A DNA stretch of 5,753 nt from Ruminiclostridium sp. (GTDB lineage: Bacteria; Bacillota; Clostridia; Oscillospirales; Oscillospiraceae), in the NCBI GenBank assembly GCA_021442645.1, contig JABUSR010000169.1, forward strand, positions 1-5,753, given 5' to 3'. Made by a program: the position numbers and the translations under genes. Positions 1 to 5,744 of the stretch are shown piece after piece. The notes under the pieces are model-generated. The model was not told the origin of the DNA. It saw nothing but the letters and a program-made list of their open reading frames with translations, and searched no databases. How positions within the stretch are numbered: the stretch's first letter is position 1; the number at the start of each line of letters is the position of its first letter.

Positions 1-1
1 A

Positions 2-637
2 ACGTATATCGACCGCGATGTCAAGGATCAGGTGCAGCTTTCGGACCCGTTGCTGTTCCTGGATTTCGTGCGGGCTGCCGCCTGTCGTGCCGGACAAATG
101 TTGAATGTTCATGACATTGCCCGGGATGTGGGTGTGTCGGATGACACCGCCAAGCGGTGGCTTCAGGTCCTTGAAAAGTCCGATGTGATTTTTTACCTGC
201 GTCCTTACTCCAACAATCTGCTGAAGAGGACGGTCAAGACACCCAAGATGTACTTTTTTGACACAGGCCTGGTGGCCTATCTGACCCGCTATTCCTCGCC
301 GGAGATTCTTGCCAACGGTGCGATCAACGGTGCGATCTTGGAGAACTATGTGGTTTCTGAGGTTTTGAAATCCTATCACAACAACGCCAAGGAGTGTCTG
401 CTCTGGTATTACCGTGACAGCAACAGCAACGAGATCGACATGGTCATAGAGAGTGACGGCAAACTGCATCCGCTGGAGATCAAGCGATCTGTAAATCCCG
501 GCAATGAACTGATCAGCGCCTTCACGCATTTGGACAAGGCGTCTGTTCCCCGCGGAAACGGTGCGATATTGTGTATGCGTCCGAAGCTTTCCGCGATCAA
601 CAGCGAGAATTACATCGTCCCGATTTGGATGATTTAA
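2..637 (+). CDS. AAA_14/DUF4143-type ATP-binding protein, C-terminal part (5' end outside window)
   Basis: The reading frame is already open at the left edge and begins TYIDRDVKD. This matches the 'YI.RDV.D' stretch that follows the AAA_14 ATPase core in DUF4143 proteins, which are usually about 400-450 residues. About 211 residues are visible and the Walker A/B region lies upstream, so the GTG at 32 is an internal codon. A winged-helix-like stretch follows (roughly 100-200 nt; NVHDIARDVGVSDDTAKRWL), then the typical 'KMYFFDTGLVAYL' segment. Last comes a PD-(D/E)XK-like fold: an early Glu in ENYVVSEV, then NEID (Asp codon at 437), then LEIK (Glu at 476, Lys at 482). The DUF4143 domain is known to resemble restriction-endonuclease folds, but the biological role of the family is poorly defined. 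The catalytic-type residues look intact. The gene appears to be the last of its transcript, since a strong hairpin terminator starts 14 bases after the stop. The family assignment is firm; the function is not. Confidence 0.88.
   Translation, partial: TYIDRDVKDQVQLSDPLLFLDFVRAAACRAGQMLNVHDIARDVGVSDDTAKRWLQVLEKSDVIFYLRPYSNNLLKRTVKTPKMYFFDTGLVAYLTRYSSPEILANGAINGAILENYVVSEVLKSYHNNAKECLLWYYRDSNSNEIDMVIESDGKLHPLEIKRSVNPGNELISAFTHLDKASVPRGNGAILCMRPKLSAINSENYIVPIWMI
313..337 (+). repeat. Perfect 12-bp tandem duplication inside the DUF4143 gene
   Basis: CAACGGTGCGAT is repeated head to tail without mismatch (313-324 and 325-336, plus the first base of a third unit). It is in frame and encodes NGAINGAI. 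The 11-mer AACGGTGCGAT occurs a third time at 557-567, again in frame as NGAI. The duplication does not disrupt the reading frame. Confidence 0.8.
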
Positions 638-650
638 TCCATGAGAACAA

Positions 651-689
651 ATATGCTCCCGGTGATGATACACCGAGAGCATATTTTTT
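651..689. terminator. Intrinsic terminator, probably bidirectional
   Basis: Arms 651-664 and 671-684 pair over 14 positions with a single mismatch (659/676) around a 6-base loop (ATGATA). On the + strand the stem runs straight into a T run (684-689), the classic Rho-independent form for the DUF4143 gene ending at 637. On the - strand the same stem is followed by TTGTTCT, a weaker U-rich tract, so it can also end the two-component operon whose last stop is at 739. No other hairpin of this quality was seen between the two convergent stops. Confidence 0.88.
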
Positions 690-738
690 AGAGGCAGCTT
701 GCTGTACAGTCTTCCAATCAACTTTTATGTATGGCGTG

Positions 739-1365
739 TCAGTATTCCGGCATGATGAGCCGCGTCCGCACGGCCAGCGCACAGAGTGCCGTCACGGAGG
801 CCGCTCCGGTTTTTTCTTTCAAATGCTTGATATGGGTGCGGGTGGTCTCGTATTCCACCTGCATGATTTGGGAGATCTCATTGATGGACTTGCCCTGTAC
901 GATGTAAGACAGGACCCGCAGCTCTGTCTCCGTAAACTCCTTGCTGTCTGCTTCTCCCATGGGGACCGTCGGGGTATCATCCGGGTAGATATGCTCCCCC
1001 GCCATAGTCCTGTCCATCACGGTGATGAGCTGCTCCGGGCTGACCTCTTTGTACCAGAAGCTGTCTGCCCCGGCCTCTCTGGACTTGCGCAGGAAGCTGA
1101 CCTCCGGCGCTGAGGTAACCATAATAATCTTGATGTGGGGGCATTTCTGCTTGATGGCGGAAGCCGCTGCGATTCCGCTCTCGTTATTTGCTGTGCATAT
1201 ATCCATCAGCACCAGGTCAACGTTTGAAGACAGACAGGCAACCACAGCATTGGAGGCGTCTCTCACCGTTCCCACGAGGCGGTACCGGTCTGCGGCTGAG
1301 GCAATATAGTGTGCAAACAGTTCCTGCACCATGCGCTCGTCGTCTACGATCAGTACGTCTGTCAT
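739..1365 (-). CDS. NarL/LuxR-family response regulator
   Basis: This 208-residue cytoplasmic transcription regulator is of standard length for the NarL type. The receiver domain (residues 1-122) has the full active site: acidic pair D8-D9, phosphoacceptor D55 (VLMDI), T84 (MVTSA) and K106 (WYKE). The C-terminal LuxR-type helix-turn-helix covers about residues 143-205: FTETELRVLSYIVQGKS, then INEISQIMQVEYETTRTHIKHL as the turn and recognition helix. The recognition helix has ETTRTH where 'TVK.H' is usual. The ATG at 1365 overlaps the stop of the upstream kinase as ATGA, with an AGGGGA ribosome site 7 bases upstream. The frame extends upstream to 1623, but that part is antiparallel-frame overlap with the kinase gene and was dropped, because the receiver domain begins exactly at MTDVLIVDD. 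It is expected to be phosphorylated by the kinase at 1362-2348. Its DNA target is unknown; autoregulation of the operon promoter is a reasonable guess. Confidence 0.94.
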   Translation of the reverse strand: MTDVLIVDDERMVQELFAHYIASAADRYRLVGTVRDASNAVVACLSSNVDLVLMDICTANNESGIAAASAIKQKCPHIKIIMVTSAPEVSFLRKSREAGADSFWYKEVSPEQLITVMDRTMAGEHIYPDDTPTVPMGEADSKEFTETELRVLSYIVQGKSINEISQIMQVEYETTRTHIKHLKEKTGAASVTALCALAVRTRLIMPEY

Positions 1366-2348
1366 ACCCTTCTCCCCTTTCCTTCCGCCATATCCGACGG
1401 CAGGCGGATAATCAGCCCGAAGTCCGGTCTGGACCGGACGGTCATCGCCCCGCCGGCATTTTCTATCCTGCGGCGAAGGGAGGAAAGTCCGCCCCCTTCG
1501 ATGATATCGCCCGCAGGAATTTTCCCGTTGTTGGTAATGTGCACCTCTGAGGAAGCCCCCGCATCCACAAATACCACATACATTTCCGTGGCTTCCGCAT
1601 GGCGGACGGCATTGGTAACACACTCCCGGACCGCCGCCGTCATCAGCCGCACTGTCTCCGTATCTTGGGGAAGGCGCCCGGTCTGCCGGATGGCGATCCC
1701 CACGGAGGCCGCAATTTCGAACAGTTCTTCATAGGAATCGGACTCGTCTGTTTTTTCGATGCCGTCCTGCAGCAGGCGGATGCTTTCCGACCATCCGTCA
1801 ATCAGGTCCCCCCGTTTCTCTGCCGGGAACCCATGCAGGCAATAGGTCCGCAGGGCCAGCAGGCTTTCCCCCAGCTCGTCATGGACCCGCATCTTCATAG
1901 CAAGGATTTCCTCCTCACGAGCAATGGACGCGACATTCTTCGTAATCTGCCGAAGGCGCTCGGCAATGGCCTCCAGTTTTCTGTTGTTCTCTGCCAGCTC
2001 CACGGAGTTGCGGTGCAGTTCTGTCACATCTGCCGCAACCACCTGGGTATAGCGCTTCCCGTCTTCCCCGCAGACCTCGCTTTGCGTAATCTTCCAGGCG
2101 GTCCCATCCGGAACCAGAAACAGCTCGCCGTCCTTTTCTGCCGCAGAATTCTCCGGCAGCACCGCCATTGCCTCCTGCAGTTCGGAGAGAAGCTGCAGGT
2201 CTCTCCCCATAATGTCGAAGGCAAGGGCGTACATTCTGCGGTTGCACAGCACAAGCAGGCCCTTGCGGTCGAAGAAGCAGATGCCGCTGGGGAGGTTGTC
2301 AAAGGCCTCCTTTATGGCACCGGCAACCGCATGTCTCCTGTGTTTCAT
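1362..2348 (-). CDS. Soluble PAS-domain sensor histidine kinase
   Basis: The 328-residue protein has no membrane segment, so it is cytoplasmic. Domains in order: a PAS-like domain at about 10-112 (NLPSGICFFDRKGLLVLCN ... VVAADVTEL); a coiled coil at about 113-148; a dimerisation/phosphotransfer helix whose H-box is MRVHDELGESLLALR (phosphoacceptor H156 followed by D157, HisKA_3-like); and an HATPase domain at about 230-318. The ATPase domain has N-box ECVTNAVRHA (E242, N246, H250) and G-box GGGLSSLRRRIENAGG (285-300). The position normally held by the D-box aspartate is Asn (ITNNGK, N273). The ATG at 2348 overlaps the stop of the 7TM gene as ATGA, and a GGAGG at 2358-2362 lies 9 bases upstream. 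It in turn overlaps the regulator gene by 4 bases. The probable role is to receive a signal from the membrane protein encoded before it and to phosphorylate the response regulator encoded after it. The ligand is unknown. Confidence 0.92.
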   Translation of the reverse strand: MKHRRHAVAGAIKEAFDNLPSGICFFDRKGLLVLCNRRMYALAFDIMGRDLQLLSELQEAMAVLPENSAAEKDGELFLVPDGTAWKITQSEVCGEDGKRYTQVVAADVTELHRNSVELAENNRKLEAIAERLRQITKNVASIAREEEILAMKMRVHDELGESLLALRTYCLHGFPAEKRGDLIDGWSESIRLLQDGIEKTDESDSYEELFEIAASVGIAIRQTGRLPQDTETVRLMTAAVRECVTNAVRHAEATEMYVVFVDAGASSEVHITNNGKIPAGDIIEGGGLSSLRRRIENAGGAMTVRSRPDFGLIIRLPSDMAEGKGRRV

Positions 2349-4006
2349 CGTTCAGCACCTCCATGCCTGGGTGTAGATACTGTGATGATCCATTCCCCGG
2401 GCTCCTCCCGGACGGTTTGCAGCCCGCACTCTTTCAATGTCGTCAGCTCCGTGTCCGCACACAGGCGGACAGTCAACACCGCCCTGTCCTCTTCCGCCGT
2501 AACCGAAACAAATATGGCGGTCATGGCGCCAAGGGCTGCCTCCAGCGTTTGCTCAAAGGCGTCATACAGAAGGACAATTCCGTCAAAGGGCAGGTCTCCG
2601 TCCAGGGCAAAATACTGGTCGGCAGAAACATCAAATACAGGCAGATTTTGAAGGGACTCCCGTATGCAGTACATCAGCTCGGACGCAGCCAGTCTATCCT
2701 GGTTTTCCGCCAGAAAAATCAGGTTGTTTCGCCGCTTAATATAGGCCCCGAGCACCCCGAGCTTCAGCAGCAGCCTCTTTTCCTCTGCTGCATCGGGCCC
2801 ACCTGCAAGCCTGTCCACAAGCGACCGGAGCTCCAGCACCTGCCGCTCTGTCTGCGCCTGCATCTTATCGTACATGCGGTTCCGCTCGATAAGCTGGCGT
2901 TGTCTGAGTCGGGTCCTGTATTCCTCCGCCGCCACCACGTTCGAGTCTTCCAGCCGTTCCTGTATATCCTCAAGGTCCCGGATCTGTTCCAGAAGTTCGG
3001 TAATATCCTCCTCCCAGAGCACATGGCCCTGCTTGATTGGGGCGGTGGAGATGCGAATCTTGTCCTGTAGGATCACGGGCGCTGTTTCAGCCCTTTGCAT
3101 GTCATGGATTGGGATCTCCAGATAGTCCTCCGAACGGCTCAGCTCCCGGTATTCCGTATCCACAATGCAGGCAGGGGTGGAGGACCTCCGGAACAGCTCG
3201 TTGTAATGGGTGTTGGTATGGATAAGATTCAGGCGGAAGAAGCTCTCAAACATGGCCATAAGCAACAGGCAGAACACGGCCGACATATCGTTGAGCCACA
3301 CCTTGATAAACGGGACATACAACGCATACAGCACGGAATAGACAATAAGCAGAAACAGGAGAGACAATGGAATCAGGATGCGTTTCTTTGCCCCCGGAAT
3401 CCTGCTCTTTCGGAAAATCACGACAAAGGTCAGTACGGCGCAGAAAAACACCCAGGCGACCACACAGTAATAGGCGGTCCCGTACCCATATCCATCCGTG
3501 GGATATTTGGGCCCACCTGCCGGGAAGGTAAATACCAGCTGATGCAGATCATTGGTCAGCACCAGGGCCAGAAGGACAAGGGCGGGAACGAACAGGAACA
3601 GCATGCGTTTGGGGGTCCGATGCGTTTCCGGTTTGCAGATGGCTTCCGAGACGAATATGCTGAGCGTGGGGATCAGAATATACGGCACATAGAACAGGTA
3701 CCACAGCCAGTGAGTAACAAGCGGGTCCTCCACAAAGTTGTATTTAATCGTGCGGACAACGGTCCAAAACACCATGAGCATGGCTGCCATCATGATCTGC
3801 CGGCGCGCCTGGGGCTGTACCACGCGGCGGGATACAGAAAAGCACCAGCCGACAGGGATGGCAATATGAATCGCCGAGCGAAGAAAGCCGAGCTCAACAT
3901 AGAAAGGGCAGTCATACAGCATCGACACACGGCAGAGAAAAGCGGCAAGGATAAGCAGGCCCACTGCCATATCCATACCGGAGATCGTTTTCTTTCGTCC
4001 GGTCAT
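2345..4006 (-). CDS. 7TM membrane sensor with PAS-like region and degenerate kinase-like C-terminus
   Basis: The 553-residue protein begins with seven or eight hydrophobic segments (about 11-30, 40-58, 71-87, 101-123, 136-151, 177-198, 210-231, 237-256), resembling the N-terminal 7TM domain of some clostridial histidine kinases (HisKA_7TM-like). It contains TNDLHQLVF at 151-159. A PAS-like stretch follows at about 268-340 (LFRRSSTPACIVDTEYRE ... VLWEEDITELL), then long charged helices at about 340-440. The helix where a phosphoacceptor would sit reads RNRMYDKMQAQTERQVLELR (375-394). There is no histidine between residues 329 and 547. The last 100 residues have a kinase-like alternation but no N-box Asn (LLYDAFEQTLEAAL at 479-492) and no glycine-rich boxes. 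I infer a non-catalytic sensor that works through the adjacent soluble kinase. The ATG at 4006 is preferred because AGGAGG (4016-4021) lies 9 bases upstream. The in-frame ATG at 4037-4039 would leave almost no leader after the predicted promoter. The stop overlaps the kinase start by 4 bases. Confidence 0.88.
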   Translation of the reverse strand: MTGRKKTISGMDMAVGLLILAAFLCRVSMLYDCPFYVELGFLRSAIHIAIPVGWCFSVSRRVVQPQARRQIMMAAMLMVFWTVVRTIKYNFVEDPLVTHWLWYLFYVPYILIPTLSIFVSEAICKPETHRTPKRMLFLFVPALVLLALVLTNDLHQLVFTFPAGGPKYPTDGYGYGTAYYCVVAWVFFCAVLTFVVIFRKSRIPGAKKRILIPLSLLFLLIVYSVLYALYVPFIKVWLNDMSAVFCLLLMAMFESFFRLNLIHTNTHYNELFRRSSTPACIVDTEYRELSRSEDYLEIPIHDMQRAETAPVILQDKIRISTAPIKQGHVLWEEDITELLEQIRDLEDIQERLEDSNVVAAEEYRTRLRQRQLIERNRMYDKMQAQTERQVLELRSLVDRLAGGPDAAEEKRLLLKLGVLGAYIKRRNNLIFLAENQDRLAASELMYCIRESLQNLPVFDVSADQYFALDGDLPFDGIVLLYDAFEQTLEAALGAMTAIFVSVTAEEDRAVLTVRLCADTELTTLKECGLQTVREEPGEWIITVSTPRHGGAER

Positions 4007-4015
4007 GCTCCTCCA

Positions 4016-4021
4016 CCTCCT
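4016..4021 (-). promoter_or_regulatory. Ribosome binding site that fixes the start of the 7TM sensor gene
   Basis: On the - strand this is a perfect AGGAGG, 9 bases from the ATG at 4006. It supports that start over the in-frame ATG at 4039, which has no such site. Confidence 0.8.
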
Positions 4022-4047
4022 ATCCTGTGGTCGCTTCATGTAATGAT

Positions 4048-4076
4048 ATCATACCACATCCCTCTGCAATTTTCTA
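4048..4076 (-). promoter_or_regulatory. Predicted sigma-A promoter of the two-component operon
   Basis: Reading the - strand: -35 TAGAAA (4071-4076, 4 of 6 match to TTGACA), a 17-base spacer ending in TGG (4054-4056, extended -10 TGn), and -10 TATGAT (4048-4053, 5 of 6). Transcription would start near 4041, leaving a leader of about 35 bases before the ATG at 4006. The -10 lies within the 10-bp palindrome ATGATATCAT (4043-4052) and the -35 overlaps one arm of an inverted repeat (4065-4089), so repression by an operator-binding protein is possible. Confidence 0.6.
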
Positions 4077-4089
4077 TGCAGGAATTGCA
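4065..4089. promoter_or_regulatory. Inverted repeat over the operon -35, candidate operator
   Basis: TGCAATT (4065-4071) and AATTGCA (4083-4089) are perfect inverted 7-mers separated by 11 bases. The left arm ends at the first base of the predicted -35 (4071-4076), which itself falls between the arms. The core GCAATT/AATTGC recurs as the 8-bp palindrome GCAATTGC at 4163-4170, beside the opposite promoter. The binding protein is unknown; the response regulator of this operon is one candidate. Confidence 0.4.
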
Positions 4090-4097
4090 AATCTGCA

Positions 4098-4115
4098 GGA
4101 ACTGTCGTCTGTTCC
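4098..4115. repeat. Short inverted repeat in the middle of the divergent region
   Basis: GGAAC (4098-4102) and GTTCC (4111-4115) are perfect inverted arms with an 8-base spacer, lying between the two divergent promoters and overlapping neither. It could be an operator or chance; five-base arms are weak evidence. Confidence 0.3.
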
Positions 4116-4162
4116 GGCGCCTGATCCCCCGGCCCTGTGCACCCGGATGGGTAATACTTAAC

Positions 4163-4170
4163 GCAATTGC
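4163..4170. promoter_or_regulatory. GCAATTGC palindrome next to the NYN gene promoter
   Basis: This 8-bp perfect palindrome ends one base before the predicted -35 of the NYN gene (4172-4177). It combines the two half-sites GCAATT and AATTGC that form the inverted repeat over the opposite promoter, which suggests a shared regulator binding site between the divergent transcripts. Confidence 0.35.
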
Positions 4171-4171
4171 C

Positions 4172-4200
4172 TTTACGACAGCCCGTCTGCATGGTAGAAT
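4172..4200 (+). promoter_or_regulatory. Predicted sigma-A promoter of the NYN-domain gene
   Basis: The elements are -35 TTTACG (4172-4177, 4 of 6), a 17-base spacer ending in TGG (4192-4194, extended -10 TGn), and -10 TAGAAT (4195-4200, 5 of 6). Transcription would start near 4207, giving a leader of about 25 bases to the ATG at 4232. This leader contains AGGAGG at 4217-4222, 9 bases before the start. The promoter has the same build as the divergent one (weak -35, TGG extended -10). Confidence 0.65.
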
Positions 4201-4231
4201 AGAGGCAGAAAACCATAGGAGGAATGATACC

Positions 4232-5632
4232 ATGTCGATTGCTGAATATTTTGAAACCATGCCCCCCGGGCAGGAAGCTGCCCCCAGAAACTACACCGAT
4301 TTCTTTAACGCCAAGTACAACATCGTATCTCTGGTAGCTTACCTGATCGGCGTCGAGAAACGCCACTTTGAAAACGAGCACGAGCCGCCGAAGATGGACT
4401 TCTACGAATCCCTCCGCCAGAACAAAAATGCCCGCATCGTCCGGAACCTCTGCCGGATCCGCACCGCACTGGAACGAAATTACACGAAAATCCGCCAGGA
4501 GTTCTATTATAATCTGAAAAACCTTGGCTCTCTGCCCGATCTCATCCCCTCGGAAGCCGTGGAAGAATTGGCTGCGGATGGAATCTCCCTGATTAAAAGC
4601 AAGCCGGACATCGACCAGTACCTGATTGCAATCAACAAAGAGCTGAGTAACCGCATCGGCAACTGCAAGCCCCTCTTCCCGGATTGGATTAATTGGGAAT
4701 ATATCAAGCCCCTCTTCCTGATGCCCAACGGTCTGAAGGTAGACGGTCTGAAGACCGCCGGCGCAGAGTACAACAAAGACAGGAACCGCTTCCCCTACCA
4801 GTGCTACATGAACTGGCCGGGAGAGACTGACGGCAACATCCTGTACTGCGATGAAAAATTCGTGCGCTTGCTGTACGAAGCCCACGAGGACTACTTTGCC
4901 GATGAAAGCCTGGTAAAGGATGTTGGCAACATCGTCCTGGACAATATCACCACCTTCATCGAGAACAGCAGCAGGGCCATCGTAGTGGTGGACTGCGAAA
5001 ATTCCGACCCCATCCGGCTCGCAGCGGCCCTCAGCAGCCTCTCCAGGACTGACCTGTCTAAAATTCAGAAGGTCCTGCTGTTCGATAGTGAGTACACCAC
5101 CTCCGGCTGGCAGGTCCTGGCAGAGGTGGCGGCCTTCCCCATTGAGCGCGTGGTGGTTCCCCGCCTCAATGAGAAGAAGTCTCAGGTGGATATGGCCCTC
5201 GCCACCAACACCTGCAGAGAGGTATATAAAAACGATGTGGACTCCGTGATTCTTGTCTCCAGTGACAGCGACTACTGGGCCCTGATCCAAACCCTCTCCG
5301 ACGTTCAGTTCCTCGTCCTGGTCGAGAGTGAAAAGTGCGGCAGGGACATCAAGCAGGCCCTGGACGAGCGCGGCATCCATTACTGCTACCTGGACGATTT
5401 CTATACCGGCGCCAGCTATACCATCAAGACAATCGCCGTCAGCAAATACATCCAGGACCACCTGGACGCCGCAGTGCAGTTCAATGTGCAGTCTCTTTTG
5501 GACGAGGCCATCCACAGCACCTGGGTGAGCATGACCGAAAAGGAACGGAGCAATTACTACGAGCGGTATCTGCGGAAGATGAAGATCAATATCACCCCGG
5601 ACGGCGACCTCAGTCTGGTCCTGGGCGACTGA
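4232..5632 (+). CDS. NYN-domain (PIN-like) putative ribonuclease with novel N-terminal region
   Basis: The 466-residue protein is probably cytoplasmic, with no signal peptide or membrane segment. The NYN domain spans about residues 247-390. It has VVVDCENSDP with D254 and N257 on the first strand, VDMALATNT with D320 in the middle, and ILVSSDSDYWALI with D345 and D347 on the later strand. This is the usual set of acidic residues that bind metal in PIN/NYN nucleases (the LabA/MARF1 superfamily), and it looks complete, so RNA cleavage is likely though the substrate is unknown. Residues 1-246 are mostly helical and charged (for example KNARIVRNLCRIRTALERNY) and match nothing I recognise. A helical tail follows from about 395, containing MTEKERSNYYERYLRKM. 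The ATG at 4232 has an AGGAGG 9 bases upstream and a promoter at the right distance. The frame is open much further upstream, but that stretch is antisense to the sensor gene. It is a single-gene transcript, divergent from the two-component operon, followed by a hairpin 9 bases after the stop. Confidence 0.85.
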   Translation: MSIAEYFETMPPGQEAAPRNYTDFFNAKYNIVSLVAYLIGVEKRHFENEHEPPKMDFYESLRQNKNARIVRNLCRIRTALERNYTKIRQEFYYNLKNLGSLPDLIPSEAVEELAADGISLIKSKPDIDQYLIAINKELSNRIGNCKPLFPDWINWEYIKPLFLMPNGLKVDGLKTAGAEYNKDRNRFPYQCYMNWPGETDGNILYCDEKFVRLLYEAHEDYFADESLVKDVGNIVLDNITTFIENSSRAIVVVDCENSDPIRLAAALSSLSRTDLSKIQKVLLFDSEYTTSGWQVLAEVAAFPIERVVVPRLNEKKSQVDMALATNTCREVYKNDVDSVILVSSDSDYWALIQTLSDVQFLVLVESEKCGRDIKQALDERGIHYCYLDDFYTGASYTIKTIAVSKYIQDHLDAAVQFNVQSLLDEAIHSTWVSMTEKERSNYYERYLRKMKINITPDGDLSLVLGD

Positions 5633-5641
5633 TACGCAAAG

Positions 5642-5677
5642 CTGATTAAAAATAGACAGTTTTAATCAGTGCTTTTG
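5642..5677 (+). terminator. Candidate intrinsic terminator of the NYN gene
   Basis: CTGATTAAAA (5642-5651) and TTTTAATCAG (5660-5669) form a perfect 10-bp stem with an 8-base loop, followed by TGCTTTTG. The stem is AT-rich and the T run is short and delayed by three bases, so termination may be inefficient on its own. It begins 9 bases after the stop codon. Confidence 0.55.
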
Positions 5678-5720
5678 AAGCATCTAAGAGCCGATCAAAG
5701 GGCGGTTGATGCTTCAAAAG
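5672..5720. repeat. 13-bp perfect inverted repeat forming a long stem-loop
   Basis: CTTTTGAAGCATC (5672-5684) and GATGCTTCAAAAG (5708-5720) pair without mismatch around a 23-base centre. Inside, 5689-5693 can pair with 5703-5707 (one G-U), extending the stem after a 4-base bulge. No T run follows on the + strand. On the - strand it is followed by CACTG, so it is not a standard terminator in either direction. It may be part of a dispersed structured repeat or an RNA-processing element. Confidence 0.7.
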
Positions 5721-5744
5721 GCGTCTCATACGAAATCGACGCCT
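5716..5744 (-). terminator. Candidate terminator for a gene entering from the right on the - strand
   Basis: On the - strand, AGGCGTC (5744-5738) and GACGCCT (5725-5719) form a 7-bp GC-rich stem with a 12-base loop. A T run follows directly (TTTT, 5719-5716). This is a plausible but short intrinsic terminator, and the gene it would serve lies outside the window. Confidence 0.4.

Noticed and set aside
571..1113. A 180-codon + strand open frame across the terminator and the response regulator gene.
   Set aside because: It overlaps the end of the DUF4143 gene and the hairpin terminator and runs antisense to the LuxR-type domain; no domain or ribosome site is seen.
1366..1623. An N-terminal extension of the response regulator to an ATG at 1623 (294 residues).
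   Set aside because: The added part is a Cys/Gly/Arg-rich out-of-frame reading of the kinase gene, and the receiver domain begins exactly at the ATG at 1365, which has its own ribosome site.
1599..2651. A 350-codon + strand open frame opposite the soluble kinase and the end of the sensor gene.
   Set aside because: It spans the boundary between two well-supported - strand genes and has no recognisable domain.
4007..4039. The in-frame ATG at 4039 as start of the 7TM protein (564 residues).
   Set aside because: It lies within a few bases of the predicted transcription start and lacks a ribosome site, whereas the ATG at 4006 has AGGAGG 9 bases upstream.
3095..4231. The NYN gene's reading frame stays open upstream to 3095, which would give an 845-residue protein.
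   Set aside because: This stretch is antisense to the 7TM sensor gene, its translation is rich in His, Gln and Arg without domain character, and the ATG at 4232 has both an AGGAGG site and a promoter just upstream.
4049..5515. A 488-codon open frame on the - strand opposite the NYN gene.
   Set aside because: Its translation is the low-complexity hydrophobic/acidic pattern typical of the antisense of a GC3-rich gene. It shows no domain and no convincing ribosome site, and the + strand carries a clear NYN active site.
5642..5744. Possible CRISPR array or insertion-sequence end at the right edge.
   Set aside because: The inverted repeats differ from each other in sequence and length, with no regular spacers. 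No transposase or flanking target-site duplication is visible.
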